Positions 24,233 through 36,856 of a DNA stretch of 64,000 nt are shown in pieces (position 1 is the first letter of the stretch; each line of letters opens with the position of its first letter). This stretch comes from Nomia melanderi. Lineage: Eukaryota; Arthropoda; Insecta; Hymenoptera; Halictidae. Under the pieces are notes generated by a model. That model did no database searches and was not told the origin of the DNA. It worked only from the letters and a program-made list of their open reading frames with translations. The stretch covers positions 1,054,001 through 1,118,000 of the forward strand of contig NW_027475145.1 in the NCBI RefSeq assembly GCF_051020985.1, given 5' to 3'. Both the position numbers and the translations under genes were made by a program.

Positions 24233-27200
24233 TAATAGCACCCGAGATATCACCAGATATATATTGGATTTTCCACTGACCCTGAGTGTCCGGCCCCATG
24301 AGACTGTGGTTTTCTCGGCCCCTGGTGGTCCGAGGTAGTTCCCGCTGCACAGATGCATGCGCCAGGGCCTCCTGCAGATAATTCCCTTTGGCTTATTGCG
24401 CTATCTCTAATAGCACCCGAGATATCACCAGATATATGCTGGATTTTTACATGACCTTGGGTGACGGATTCCGAATATCAGTAATTTTCTCGGCCCCTGG
24501 TGGTCCGAGGTCGTTCCTGCTGCACAGATTCATGCGCCAGGGCCTCCTACAGACAATGCACTTTGATTTGTTGCGCTATCCGCAATAGCACCCGAGATAT
24601 CACCAGATATATATTGGATTTTTCCCTGACCCTGAGTGTCCGGCCCCATGAGACTGTGGTTTTTTCGGCCCCTGGTGGTCCGAGGTCGTTCCCGCTTCCC
24701 AGATTCATGCGCCAGGGCCTCCTCCAGACAATGCACTTTGATTTATTGCGCTATCTGTAATAGCACCCGACATATCACCAGATATATATTGGATTTTCCC
24801 CTGACCCTGAGTGTCCGGCCCCATGAGACGGTGGATGTCTCGGCCCTGGTGGTCCGAGGTCGTTCCCGCTGCACAGATTCATGCGCCAGGGCCTCCTGCA
24901 GATAATTCACTTTGGTTTATTGCGCTATCTCTAATAGCACCCAAGACATCCCCAGATATATATTGGATTTTTCCCTGACCCTGAGTGTCCGGCCCCATGA
25001 GTCGGTGGTTTTCTCGGCCCCTGGTGGTCCGAGGTCGTTCCCGCTGCACAGATTCATGCGCCAGGGCCTCCTACAGACAATGCACTTTGATTTATTGCGC
25101 TATCTGTAATAGCACCCGAGATATCACCAGATATATATTGGACATTTCCCTCACCCTGAGTGTCCAGCCCCATGAGACGGTGGTTTTCTCGGCCCCTGGT
25201 GGACCGAGGTCGTTCCCGCTGCACAGATTCATGCGCCAGGGCCTCCTGCAGATAATTCACTTTGATTTATTTCCCTATCTGTAATAGGACCCGAGATATC
25301 ACCAGATATATATTGGATTTTCCCCAGACCCTGAGTGTCCGGCCGCATGAGACTGTAGTTTTCTCGGCCCCTGGTGGTCCGAGGTCGTTCCCGCTGCACA
25401 GATTCATGCGACAGGGCCTCCTACAGACAATGCACTTTGATTTATTGCGCTATCTGTAATAGCACCCAAGATATCACCAGATATATATAGGATTTTTCCC
25501 TGACCCTGACTGTCCGGCCCCATGAGACGGTGATTTTCTCGGCCCCTACGGGTCCGAGGTCGTTCCCGTTGCACAGATTCATGCGCCAGGGCCTCCTGCA
25601 GATAATTCACTTTGGTTTATTGCGCTATCTCTAATAGCACCCGAGATATCACCAGATATATATTGGATTTTTCCCTGACCCTGAGTGTCCGGCCCCATGA
25701 GACGGTGGTTTTCTCGGCCCCTGGTGGTCCGAGGTCGTTCCCGCTGCACAGATTCATGCGCCAGGGCCTCCTGCAGACAATGCACTTTGATTTATTTCGC
25801 TATCTGTAATAGGAACCGAGATATCACCAGATATATATTGGATTTTCCCCAGACCCTGAGTGTCCGGCCGCATGAGACTGTAGTTTTCTCGGCCCCTGGT
25901 GGTCCGAGGTCGTTCCCGCTGCACAGATTCATGCGCCAGGGCCTCCTACAGACAATGCACTTTGATTTATTGCGCTATCTGTAATAGCACCCGAGATATC
26001 ACCAGATATATATTGGACATTTCCCTCACCCTGAGTGTCCAGCCCCATGAGACGGTGGTTTTCTCGGCCCCTGGTGGACCGAGGTCGTTCCCGCTGCACA
26101 GATTCATGCGCCAGGGCCTCCTGCAGATAATTCACTTTGATTTATTTCCCTATCTGTAATAGGACCCGAGATATCACCAGATATATATTGGATTTTTCCC
26201 CGACCCTGAGTGTCCGGCCCCATGAGACGGTGGTTTTCTCGGCCGCTGGTGGTCCGAGGTCGTTCCCGCTGCACAGATTCATGCGCCAGGGCCTCCTGCA
26301 GACAATTCACTTTGGTTTATTGCGCTATCTCTAATAGCACCCGAGATATCACCAGATATATATAGGATTTTTCCCTCACCCTGACTGTCCGGCCCCATGA
26401 GACGGTGATTTTCTCGGCCCCTACGGGTCCGAGGTCGTTCCCGCTGCACACATTCATGCGCCAGGGCCTCCTGCAGATAATTCACTTTGGTTTATTGCGC
26501 TATCTCTAATAGCAACCGAGATATCACCAGATATATATTGGATTTTCCCTTGACCCTGAGTGTCCGGCCCCATGAGACTGGTTTTCTCGGCCCCTGGTGG
26601 TCCGAGGTCGTTCCCGCTGCACAGATTCATGCGCCAGGGCCTCCTACAGACAATGCACTTTGATTTATTGCGCTATCTGTAATAGCACCCGAGATATCAC
26701 CAGATATATATTGGATTTTGCCCTGACCCTGAGTGTCCGGCCCCATGAGACTGTGGTTTTCTCGGCTCCTGGTTGTCCGAGGTCGTTCCCGTTGCACAGA
26801 TTCATGCGCCAGGGCCTCCTGCAGATAATTCACTTTGGTTTATTGCGCTATCTCTAATATCACCCGAGATATCACCAGATATATATTGGATTTTCCCCTG
26901 ACCCTGAGTGTCCGGCCCCATGAGACTGGTTTTCTCGGCCCCTGGTGGTCCGAGGTCGTTCCCGCTGCACAGATTCATGCGCCAGGGCCTCCTACAGACA
27001 ATGCACTTTGATTTATTGCGCTATCTGTAATAGCACCCGAGATATCACCAGATATATATTGGATTTTCCCCTGACCCTGAGTGTCCGGCCCCATGAGACT
27101 GTGGTTTTCTCTGCCCCTGGTGGTCCGAGGTCGTTCCCGTTGCACAGATTCATGCGCTAGGGCCTCCTGCAGATAATTCACTTTGGTTTATTGCGCTATC

Positions 27201-27376
27201 TCTAATAGCACCCGAGATATCACCAGATATATATTGGATTTTCCACTGACTCTGGGTGTCCGGCCCCATGAGACGGTGGTTTTCTCGGCACCTGGTGGTC
27301 CGAGGAAGTTCCCGCTTCCCAGATTCAGGCGCCAGGGCCTCCTGCAGATAACTCACTTGGTTTATTGCGCTATCTC
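24233..27376. repeat. 18-monomer (3144-bp) tandem HOR, copy 1
   Basis: This block is followed directly by a second copy, giving about 2.01 units from 24233 to 27416 and from 27377 to 30560. The length is 18 x 175 minus 6, and all the small deletions are shared: CTCGGCCCTGGTGG near 24841, GAGACTGGTTTTC near 26577 and 26925, CACTTGGTTT near 27356. Every translated frame I compared is identical, and so is each nucleotide stretch I checked. The left limit is a C/G difference at 24232/27376. Confidence 0.92.
25636..25810. repeat. Representative type A monomer close to consensus
   Basis: This unit serves as a map of the family. Positions 1-30 hold AGCACCC, an EcoRV palindrome GATATC at 10-15, then an AT-rich CCAGATATATATTGG. 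Positions 31-90 form the core (GGATTTTTCCCTGACCC, then TGTCCGGCCCCATGAGACGG, then TTTTCTCGG). Positions 91-130 are a GC-rich block with GTCCGAGGTCG and TGCACAGATTCATGCGCC. Positions 131-175 hold the two-state haplotype and end in CTATCTGTAAT. CpGs fall at 7, 55, 68, 80, 95, 101, 107, 124 and 163. This copy mixes haplotypes: it has the PstI end CTGCAG followed by ACAATGCAC. The only clear departure elsewhere is TTTCGC for TTGCGC near the end. Confidence 0.9.
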
Positions 27377-30300
27377 TAATAGCACCCGAGATATCACCAG
27401 ATATATATTGGATTTTCCACTGACCCTGAGTGTCCGGCCCCATGAGACTGTGGTTTTCTCGGCCCCTGGTGGTCCGAGGTAGTTCCCGCTGCACAGATGC
27501 ATGCGCCAGGGCCTCCTGCAGATAATTCCCTTTGGCTTATTGCGCTATCTCTAATAGCACCCGAGATATCACCAGATATATGCTGGATTTTTACATGACC
27601 TTGGGTGACGGATTCCGAATATCAGTAATTTTCTCGGCCCCTGGTGGTCCGAGGTCGTTCCTGCTGCACAGATTCATGCGCCAGGGCCTCCTACAGACAA
27701 TGCACTTTGATTTGTTGCGCTATCCGCAATAGCACCCGAGATATCACCAGATATATATTGGATTTTTCCCTGACCCTGAGTGTCCGGCCCCATGAGACTG
27801 TGGTTTTTTCGGCCCCTGGTGGTCCGAGGTCGTTCCCGCTTCCCAGATTCATGCGCCAGGGCCTCCTCCAGACAATGCACTTTGATTTATTGCGCTATCT
27901 GTAATAGCACCCGACATATCACCAGATATATATTGGATTTTCCCCTGACCCTGAGTGTCCGGCCCCATGAGACGGTGGATGTCTCGGCCCTGGTGGTCCG
28001 AGGTCGTTCCCGCTGCACAGATTCATGCGCCAGGGCCTCCTGCAGATAATTCACTTTGGTTTATTGCGCTATCTCTAATAGCACCCAAGACATCCCCAGA
28101 TATATATTGGATTTTTCCCTGACCCTGAGTGTCCGGCCCCATGAGTCGGTGGTTTTCTCGGCCCCTGGTGGTCCGAGGTCGTTCCCGCTGCACAGATTCA
28201 TGCGCCAGGGCCTCCTACAGACAATGCACTTTGATTTATTGCGCTATCTGTAATAGCACCCGAGATATCACCAGATATATATTGGACATTTCCCTCACCC
28301 TGAGTGTCCAGCCCCATGAGACGGTGGTTTTCTCGGCCCCTGGTGGACCGAGGTCGTTCCCGCTGCACAGATTCATGCGCCAGGGCCTCCTGCAGATAAT
28401 TCACTTTGATTTATTTCCCTATCTGTAATAGGACCCGAGATATCACCAGATATATATTGGATTTTCCCCAGACCCTGAGTGTCCGGCCGCATGAGACTGT
28501 AGTTTTCTCGGCCCCTGGTGGTCCGAGGTCGTTCCCGCTGCACAGATTCATGCGACAGGGCCTCCTACAGACAATGCACTTTGATTTATTGCGCTATCTG
28601 TAATAGCACCCAAGATATCACCAGATATATATAGGATTTTTCCCTGACCCTGACTGTCCGGCCCCATGAGACGGTGATTTTCTCGGCCCCTACGGGTCCG
28701 AGGTCGTTCCCGTTGCACAGATTCATGCGCCAGGGCCTCCTGCAGATAATTCACTTTGGTTTATTGCGCTATCTCTAATAGCACCCGAGATATCACCAGA
28801 TATATATTGGATTTTTCCCTGACCCTGAGTGTCCGGCCCCATGAGACGGTGGTTTTCTCGGCCCCTGGTGGTCCGAGGTCGTTCCCGCTGCACAGATTCA
28901 TGCGCCAGGGCCTCCTGCAGACAATGCACTTTGATTTATTTCGCTATCTGTAATAGGAACCGAGATATCACCAGATATATATTGGATTTTCCCCAGACCC
29001 TGAGTGTCCGGCCGCATGAGACTGTAGTTTTCTCGGCCCCTGGTGGTCCGAGGTCGTTCCCGCTGCACAGATTCATGCGCCAGGGCCTCCTACAGACAAT
29101 GCACTTTGATTTATTGCGCTATCTGTAATAGCACCCGAGATATCACCAGATATATATTGGACATTTCCCTCACCCTGAGTGTCCAGCCCCATGAGACGGT
29201 GGTTTTCTCGGCCCCTGGTGGACCGAGGTCGTTCCCGCTGCACAGATTCATGCGCCAGGGCCTCCTGCAGATAATTCACTTTGATTTATTTCCCTATCTG
29301 TAATAGGACCCGAGATATCACCAGATATATATTGGATTTTTCCCCGACCCTGAGTGTCCGGCCCCATGAGACGGTGGTTTTCTCGGCCGCTGGTGGTCCG
29401 AGGTCGTTCCCGCTGCACAGATTCATGCGCCAGGGCCTCCTGCAGACAATTCACTTTGGTTTATTGCGCTATCTCTAATAGCACCCGAGATATCACCAGA
29501 TATATATAGGATTTTTCCCTCACCCTGACTGTCCGGCCCCATGAGACGGTGATTTTCTCGGCCCCTACGGGTCCGAGGTCGTTCCCGCTGCACACATTCA
29601 TGCGCCAGGGCCTCCTGCAGATAATTCACTTTGGTTTATTGCGCTATCTCTAATAGCAACCGAGATATCACCAGATATATATTGGATTTTCCCTTGACCC
29701 TGAGTGTCCGGCCCCATGAGACTGGTTTTCTCGGCCCCTGGTGGTCCGAGGTCGTTCCCGCTGCACAGATTCATGCGCCAGGGCCTCCTACAGACAATGC
29801 ACTTTGATTTATTGCGCTATCTGTAATAGCACCCGAGATATCACCAGATATATATTGGATTTTGCCCTGACCCTGAGTGTCCGGCCCCATGAGACTGTGG
29901 TTTTCTCGGCTCCTGGTTGTCCGAGGTCGTTCCCGTTGCACAGATTCATGCGCCAGGGCCTCCTGCAGATAATTCACTTTGGTTTATTGCGCTATCTCTA
30001 ATATCACCCGAGATATCACCAGATATATATTGGATTTTCCCCTGACCCTGAGTGTCCGGCCCCATGAGACTGGTTTTCTCGGCCCCTGGTGGTCCGAGGT
30101 CGTTCCCGCTGCACAGATTCATGCGCCAGGGCCTCCTACAGACAATGCACTTTGATTTATTGCGCTATCTGTAATAGCACCCGAGATATCACCAGATATA
30201 TATTGGATTTTCCCCTGACCCTGAGTGTCCGGCCCCATGAGACTGTGGTTTTCTCTGCCCCTGGTGGTCCGAGGTCGTTCCCGTTGCACAGATTCATGCG

Positions 30301-30560
30301 CTAGGGCCTCCTGCAGATAATTCACTTTGGTTTATTGCGCTATCTCTAATAGCACCCGAGATATCACCAGATATATATTGGATTTTCCACTGACTCTGGG
30401 TGTCCGGCCCCATGAGACGGTGGTTTTCTCGGCACCTGGTGGTCCGAGGAAGTTCCCGCTTCCCAGATTCAGGCGCCAGGGCCTCCTGCAGATAACTCAC
30501 TTGGTTTATTGCGCTATCTCTAATAGCACCCGAGATATCACCAGATATATATTGGATTTT
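27377..30560. repeat. 18-monomer (3144-bp) tandem HOR, copy 2
   Basis: This is the second, apparently identical unit plus about 40 bases of a third. It diverges at GGATTTTTCCC versus GGATTTTCCAC (30561 against 27417). The absence of differences over more than 3 kb implies a very recent duplication, or alternatively an assembly artefact. Confidence 0.92.
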
Positions 30561-30878
30561 TCCCTGACCCTGAGTGTCCGGCCCCATGAGACGGTGGTTT
30601 TCTCGGCCCCTGGTGGTCCGAGATCGTTCCCGCTGCACAGATTCATGCGCCAGGGCCTCCTGCAGATAATTCACTTTCGTTTATTGCGCTATCTCTAATA
30701 GCACCCGAGATATCACCAGATATATATTGGATTTTCCCCTGACCCTGAGTGTCCGGCCCCATGAGACGGTGGTTTTCTCGGCCCCTGGTGGTCCGAGGTC
30801 GATCCCGCTGCACAGATTCATGCGCCAGGGCCTCCTACAGACAATGCACTTTGATTTATTGCGCTATCTGTAATAGCA

Positions 30879-31147
30879 CCCGAGATATCACCAGATATAT
30901 ATTGGATTTTTCCCTGACCCTGAGTGTCCGGCCCCATGAGACGGTGGTTGTCTCGCCCCTGGTGGTCCGAGGTCGTTCCCGCTGCACAGATACATGCGCC
31001 AGGGCCTCCTGCAGATAATTCACATTGATTTATTGCGCTATCTGTAATAGCACCCGAGATATCACCAGATATATATTGGATTTTTCACTGACCCTAAGTG
31101 TCCGGCCCCTCAGGACGGTGGTTTTCTCGGCCCCTGGTGGTCCGAGG
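30879..31147. repeat. 1397-bp-offset short duplicate, copy 1
   Basis: This matches 32276-32544. Markers are TCTCGCCCCTGG (two bases lost), a CTGCACAGATACATGCG block and GGCCCCTCAGGACGG. The match ends at GAGGTTG versus GAGGTCG. Confidence 0.8.
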
Positions 31148-31490
31148 TTGTTCCCGCTGCACAGATTCATGCGCCAGGGCCTCCTACAGACAATGCACTT
31201 TGATTTATTTCGCTATCTGTAATAGGACCCGAGATATCACCAGATATATATTGGATTTTCCCCAGACCCTGAGTGTCCGGCCGCATGAGACTGTAGTTTT
31301 CTCGGCCCCTGGTGGTCCGAGGTCGTTCCCGCTGCACAGATTCATGCGCCAGGGCCTCCTACAGACAATGCACTTTGATTTATTGCGCTATCTGTAATAG
31401 CACCCGAGATATCACCAGATATATATTGGATATTTCCCTCACCCTGAGTGTCCAGCCCCATGAGACGCTGGTTTTCTCGGCCCTGGTGGA

Positions 31491-32307
31491 CCGAGGTCGT
31501 TCCCGCAGCACAGATTCATGCGCCAGGGCCTTCTGCAGATAACTCACTTTGGTTTATTGCGCTATCTCTAATAGCACCCGAGATATCACCAGATATATAT
31601 TGGATTTTTCCCTTACCCTGAGTGTCCGGCCCCATGAGACGGTGGTTTTCTCGGCCCCTGGTGGTCCTAGGTCGTTCCCGCTGCACAGATGCATGCGCCA
31701 GGGCCTCCTGCAGATAATTCCCTTTGGCTTATTGCGCTATCTCTAATAGCACCCGAGATATCACCAGATATATATTGGATTTTCCCCTGGCCCTGAGTGT
31801 TCGGCCCCATGAGACTGTGGTTTTCTCGGCCCATGGTGGTCCGAGATCGTTCCCGTTGCACAGATTCATGCGTCAGGGCCTCCTGCAGATAATTCACTTT
31901 GGTTTATTGCGCTATCACTAATAGCAGCCGAGATATCACCAGATATATATTGGATTTTCCCCTGACCCTGAGTGTCCGGCCCCATGAGATGGTGGTTTTC
32001 TCGGCCCCTGGTGATCCGAGGTCGTTCCCGCTGCACAGATTCATGCACCAGGGCCTCTTGCAGACAAATCACTTTGGTTTATTGCGCTATCACTAATAGC
32101 ACCCGAGATATAGCCAGATATATATTGGATTTTCCCCTGACCCTGAGTGTCCGGCCCCATGTGACTGTGGTTTTTTCGGCCCATGGTGGTCCGAGGTCGT
32201 TCCCGCTGCACAGATTCAGGCGCCAGGGCCTCCTGCAGATAACTCACGTGGTTTCTTGCGCTATCTCTAATAGCATCCGAGATATCACCAGATATATATT
32301 GGATTTT
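31491..32307. repeat. 24-monomer-offset (4197-bp) duplicate, copy 1
   Basis: This matches 35688-36504. Markers are CCCGCAGCACAG, GGTCCTAGGTCG, AATTCCCTTTGGC, TATCACTAATAGCAGCC and GATATAGCCAG. It includes the one-base loss in CTCACGTGGTTTC. No difference was seen in translated frames. Confidence 0.87.
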
Positions 32308-32544
32308 TCCCTGACCCTGAGTGTCCGGCCCCATGAGACGGTGGTTGTCTCGCCCCTGGTGGTCCGAGGTCGTTCCCGCTGCACAGATACATGCGCCAGG
32401 GCCTCCTGCAGATAATTCACATTGATTTATTGCGCTATCTGTAATAGCACCCGAGATATCACCAGATATATATTGGATTTTTCACTGACCCTAAGTGTCC
32501 GGCCCCTCAGGACGGTGGTTTTCTCGGCCCCTGGTGGTCCGAGG
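32276..32544. repeat. 1397-bp-offset short duplicate, copy 2
   Basis: This is the partner of 30879-31147. It overlaps the end of the 4197-bp-offset block by 32 bases, so the two sources were joined near 32300. Confidence 0.8.
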
Positions 32545-34057
32545 TCGTTCCCGCTGCACAGATGCATTCGCCAGTGCCTCCTACAGACAATGCACTTTGC
32601 TTTATTGCGCTATCTCTAATAGCACCCGAGATATCACCAGATATATATTGGATTTTCCCCTGACCCTGAGTGTCCGGCCCCATGTGACTGTGGTTTTCTC
32701 GGCCCCTGGCGGTCCGAGGTCGTTCCCGCTGGCCAGATTCATGCGCCAGGGCCTACTACAGATAATTCACTTTGATTTACTGCGCTTCTGTAATAGCACC
32801 CGAGATATCAGCAGATATATATTGGATTTTTCCCTGACCCTGAGTGTCCGGCACCATGAGACGGTGGTTTTCTCGGCCTCTGGTGGTCCGAGGTTGTTCC
32901 CGCTGCACAAATTCATGCCCCAGGGCCTTCTACAGATAATGCACTTTGATCTATTGCGCTATCTGTAATAGCACCCGAGATATCACCAGATATATATTGG
33001 ATTTTGCCCTGACCCTGAGTGTCCGGCCCCATGAGACGGTGGTTGTCTCGGCCCCTAGTGGTCCGAGGTCGTTCCCGGTGCACAGATTCATGCGCCAGGG
33101 CCTCCTACAGACAATGCACTATGATTTATTGCGCTACCTGTAATAGCACCCGAGATATCACCAGATATATATTGGATTTTCCCCTGACCCTGAGTGTCCG
33201 GCCCCATGAGACTGTGGTTTTCTCGGCCCCTGGTGGTCCGAGGTCGTTCCCACTGCACAGATTCATGCGCCAGGGCCTCCTACAGACAATGCACTTTGAT
33301 TTATTGCGCTATCTGTAATAGCACCCGAGATATCACCGGATATGTATTTGATTTTTCCCCGACCCTGAGTGTCCGGCCCCATGAGATGATGGTTTTCTCG
33401 TCCCCTGGTGGACCGAGGTCGTTCCCGCTGCACAGATTCATGCGCCAGGGCCTCCTGCAGATAATTCACTTTGGTTTATTGGGCTATCTATAATAGCACC
33501 CGAGATATCACCAGATATATATTGGATTTTGCCCTGACCCTGAGTGTCCGGCCCCATGAGACGGTGGGTGTCTCGGCCCCTAGTGGTCCGAGGTCGTTCC
33601 AGCTGCATAGATTCATGCGCCAGGGGCTCCTACGGACAATGCACTTTGATTTATTGCGCTACCTGTAATAGCACCCCAGATATCACCAGATATATATTGG
33701 ATTTTCCCCTGACCCTGATTGGCCGGCCCCATGAGACTGTGGTTTTCTCGGCCCGTGGTGGTCCGAGGTCGTTCCCACTGCACAGATTCATGCGCCAGGG
33801 CATCCTACAGACAATGCACTTTGATCTATTGCGCTATCTGTAATAGCACCCGAGATATCACCAGATATATATTGGATTTTTCCCTGACCCTGAGTGTCCG
33901 GCCCCATGAGACGGTGGTTTTGTCAGCCCCTGGTGGTTCGAGGTCGTTCCCGCTGCACGGATTCATGCGCCAGGGCCGCCTGCAGATAATACACTTTGGT
34001 TTATTGCGCTCTCTCTAATAGCACCCGAGATATCACCAGATATATATTGGATTTTCA

Positions 34058-35703
34058 GCTGACCCTGAGTGTCCGGCCCCATGAGACTGTGGTTTTCTCG
34101 GCCCCTGGTGGTCCGAGGTCGTTCCCGCTGCACAGATTCATGCGCCCGGGCCTCCTGAAGATAATTCACTTTGGTTTATTGCGCTATCTATAATAGCACC
34201 GGAGATATCACCAGATATATATTGGATTTTGCCCTGACCCTGAGTGTCCGGCCCCATGAGACGGTGGGTGTCTCGGCCCCTAGTGGTCCGAGGTCGTTCC
34301 AGCTGCACAGATTCATGCGCCTGGGCCTCCTACAGACAATGCACTTTGATTTATTGCGCTACCTGTAATAGCACCCGTGATATCACCAGATATATATTGG
34401 ATTTTCCCCTGACCCTGAGTGATCGGCCCCATGAGACGGTAGTCTTCTCGCCCCCTGGTGGTCCGAGGTCGTTGCCGCTGCACAGATTCATGCGCCAGGG
34501 CCCGCTGCAGATAAGTCACTTTTGTTTAGTGCGATATCTGTAAGAGCACCCGAGATATCACGAGATATATATTGGATTTTTCCCTGACCCCGAGTGTCCG
34601 GCCCCATGAGACGGTGGTTTTCTCGGCCCCTGGTGGTCCGAGGTCGTTCCCGCTGCACAGATTCATGCGCCAGGGCCTCCTACAGACAATGCACTTTGAT
34701 TTATTGCGCTATCTGTAATAGCACCCGAGATATCACCAGATATATATTGGATTTTACCCTGACCCTGAGTGTCCGGCCCCATGAGACGGTGGTTGTCTCG
34801 GCCCCTGGTGTTCCGAGGTCGTTCCCGCTGCACAGATTCATGCGCCAGGGCCTCCTACAGACAATGCACTTTGATTTATTGCGCTATCTCTAATAGCACC
34901 CGAGATATCACCAGATATATATTGGATTTTTCCCCGACCCTGAGTGTCCGGCCCCATGAGACGGTGGTTTTCTCGGCCGCTGGTGGTGCGAGGTCGTTCC
35001 CGCTGGCCAGATTCATGCGCCAGGGCCTCCTACAGACAATGCACTTTGATTTATTGCGCTATCTGTAATAGCACCCGAGATATCACCAGATCTATATTGG
35101 ATTTTCCCCTGACCCTGAGTATCCGGCCCCATGAGATTGTGGTTTTCTCGGCCCCTGGTGGTCCGAGGTCGTTCCCGTTGCACAGATTCATGCGGCAGGG
35201 CCTCCTGCAGATAATTCACTTTGGTTTATTGCGCTATCTCTAATAGCACCCGAGATATCACCAGATATATATTGGATTTTCCCCTGACCCTGAGTGTCCG
35301 GCCCCATGAGACTGTGGTTTTCTCGCCCCCTGGTGGTCCGAGGTCGTTGCCGCTGCACAGATTCATGCGCCAGGGCCCGCTGCAGATAAGTCACTTTTGT
35401 TTAGTGCGATATCTGTAAGAGCACCCGAGATATCACGAGATATATATTGGATTTTTCCCTGACCCCGAGTGTCCGGCCCCATGAGACGGTGGTTTTCTCG
35501 GCCCCTGGTGGTCCGAGGTCGTTCCCGCTGCACAGATTCATGCGCCAGGGCCTCCTACAGACAATGCACTTTGATTTATTGCGCTATCTGTAATAGCACC
35601 CGAGATATCACCAGATATATATTGGATTTTACCCTGACCCTGAGTGTCCGGCCCCATGAGACGGTGGTTGTCGCGGCCCCTGGTGTTCCGAGGTCGTTCC
35701 CGC
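34058..35703. repeat. 16-monomer-offset (2799-bp) duplicate, copy 1
   Basis: This matches 36857-38502. I found three differences: GGTCCGAGG versus GGTCCCAGG, CCGAGGTCG versus CCGAGATCG, and TTCCCGCTGG versus TTCCCTCTGG. It contains the start of the 5-monomer unit described at 37244. Confidence 0.87.
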
Positions 35704-36504
35704 AGCACAGATTCATGCGCCAGGGCCTTCTGCAGATAACTCACTTTGGTTTATTGCGCTATCTCTAATAGCACCCGAGATATCACCAGATATATATTGG
35801 ATTTTTCCCTTACCCTGAGTGTCCGGCCCCATGAGACGGTGGTTTTCTCGGCCCCTGGTGGTCCTAGGTCGTTCCCGCTGCACAGATGCATGCGCCAGGG
35901 CCTCCTGCAGATAATTCCCTTTGGCTTATTGCGCTATCTCTAATAGCACCCGAGATATCACCAGATATATATTGGATTTTCCCCTGGCCCTGAGTGTTCG
36001 GCCCCATGAGACTGTGGTTTTCTCGGCCCATGGTGGTCCGAGATCGTTCCCGTTGCACAGATTCATGCGTCAGGGCCTCCTGCAGATAATTCACTTTGGT
36101 TTATTGCGCTATCACTAATAGCAGCCGAGATATCACCAGATATATATTGGATTTTCCCCTGACCCTGAGTGTCCGGCCCCATGAGATGGTGGTTTTCTCG
36201 GCCCCTGGTGATCCGAGGTCGTTCCCGCTGCACAGATTCATGCACCAGGGCCTCTTGCAGACAAATCACTTTGGTTTATTGCGCTATCACTAATAGCACC
36301 CGAGATATAGCCAGATATATATTGGATTTTCCCCTGACCCTGAGTGTCCGGCCCCATGTGACTGTGGTTTTTTCGGCCCATGGTGGTCCGAGGTCGTTCC
36401 CGCTGCACAGATTCAGGCGCCAGGGCCTCCTGCAGATAACTCACGTGGTTTCTTGCGCTATCTCTAATAGCATCCGAGATATCACCAGATATATATTGGA
36501 TTTT
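35688..36504. repeat. 24-monomer-offset (4197-bp) duplicate, copy 2
   Basis: This is the partner of 31491-32307. It begins within 16 bases of where the 34058-35703 match ends, which places a recombination junction at about 35688-35703. Confidence 0.87.
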
Positions 36505-36856
36505 CCCCTGACCCTGAGTGTCCGGCCCCATGAGACGGTGGTTTTCTCGGCCCCTGGTGGTCCGAGGTCGTTCCCGCTGCACAGATTCATGCGCCAGGGC
36601 CTCCTACAGACAATGCACTTTGATTTATTGCGCTATCTGCAATAGCACCCGAGATATCACCAGATATATATTGGATATTCCCCTGACCCTGAGTGTCCGG
36701 CCCCATGAGCCGGTGGTTTTCTCGGCCCGTGGTGGTCCGATGTCGTTCCCGCTGCACAGATGCATGCGCCAGGGCCTCCTGCAGATAATAGACTTTGGTT
36801 TATTGCGCTATCTCTAATAGCACCCGAGATATCACCAGATATATATTGGATTTTCC

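Larger units (their letters stand above)
19168..27730. repeat. Type B monomers, middle cluster (5 copies)
   Basis: Type B units start at 19168, 20043, 23539, 24412 and 27556. The last two are the same unit in the two copies of the 3144-bp duplication. The one at 19168 is the most degraded: it has GAGAAAGCTCCATATAT where others have the EcoRV site, and GGTGGCGGATACCGAAT in the core. Several copies here follow the core with the type A form TTCCTGCTGCAC. Confidence 0.85.
15320..36468. repeat. Domain II: 121 monomers with frequent small indels
   Basis: Unit lengths here vary from about 173 to 176. The first change is +1 near 15391 (a longer T run, TTTTTTCTCTC). Later changes are mostly losses of one or two bases. 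Examples are GGTCGTCCGAATCG near 16810 and 17159, CTCCTGGTGTCCGAGG near 18200, GAGACTGGTTTTC near 26577, TCTCGCCCCTGG near 30953, GCGCTTCTG near 32784, and CTCACGTGGTTTC near 36443. The net change is -26 bases across 121 units. Several of these indels sit inside duplicated blocks and are copied with them, so they predate the duplications. Confidence 0.85.

Noticed and set aside
23627..24235. 202-codon frame, longest in the window, and the 172-codon antisense frame over it
   Set aside because: Both result from one-base losses in CACTTGGTTT units that reset the frame. The content is translated satellite.
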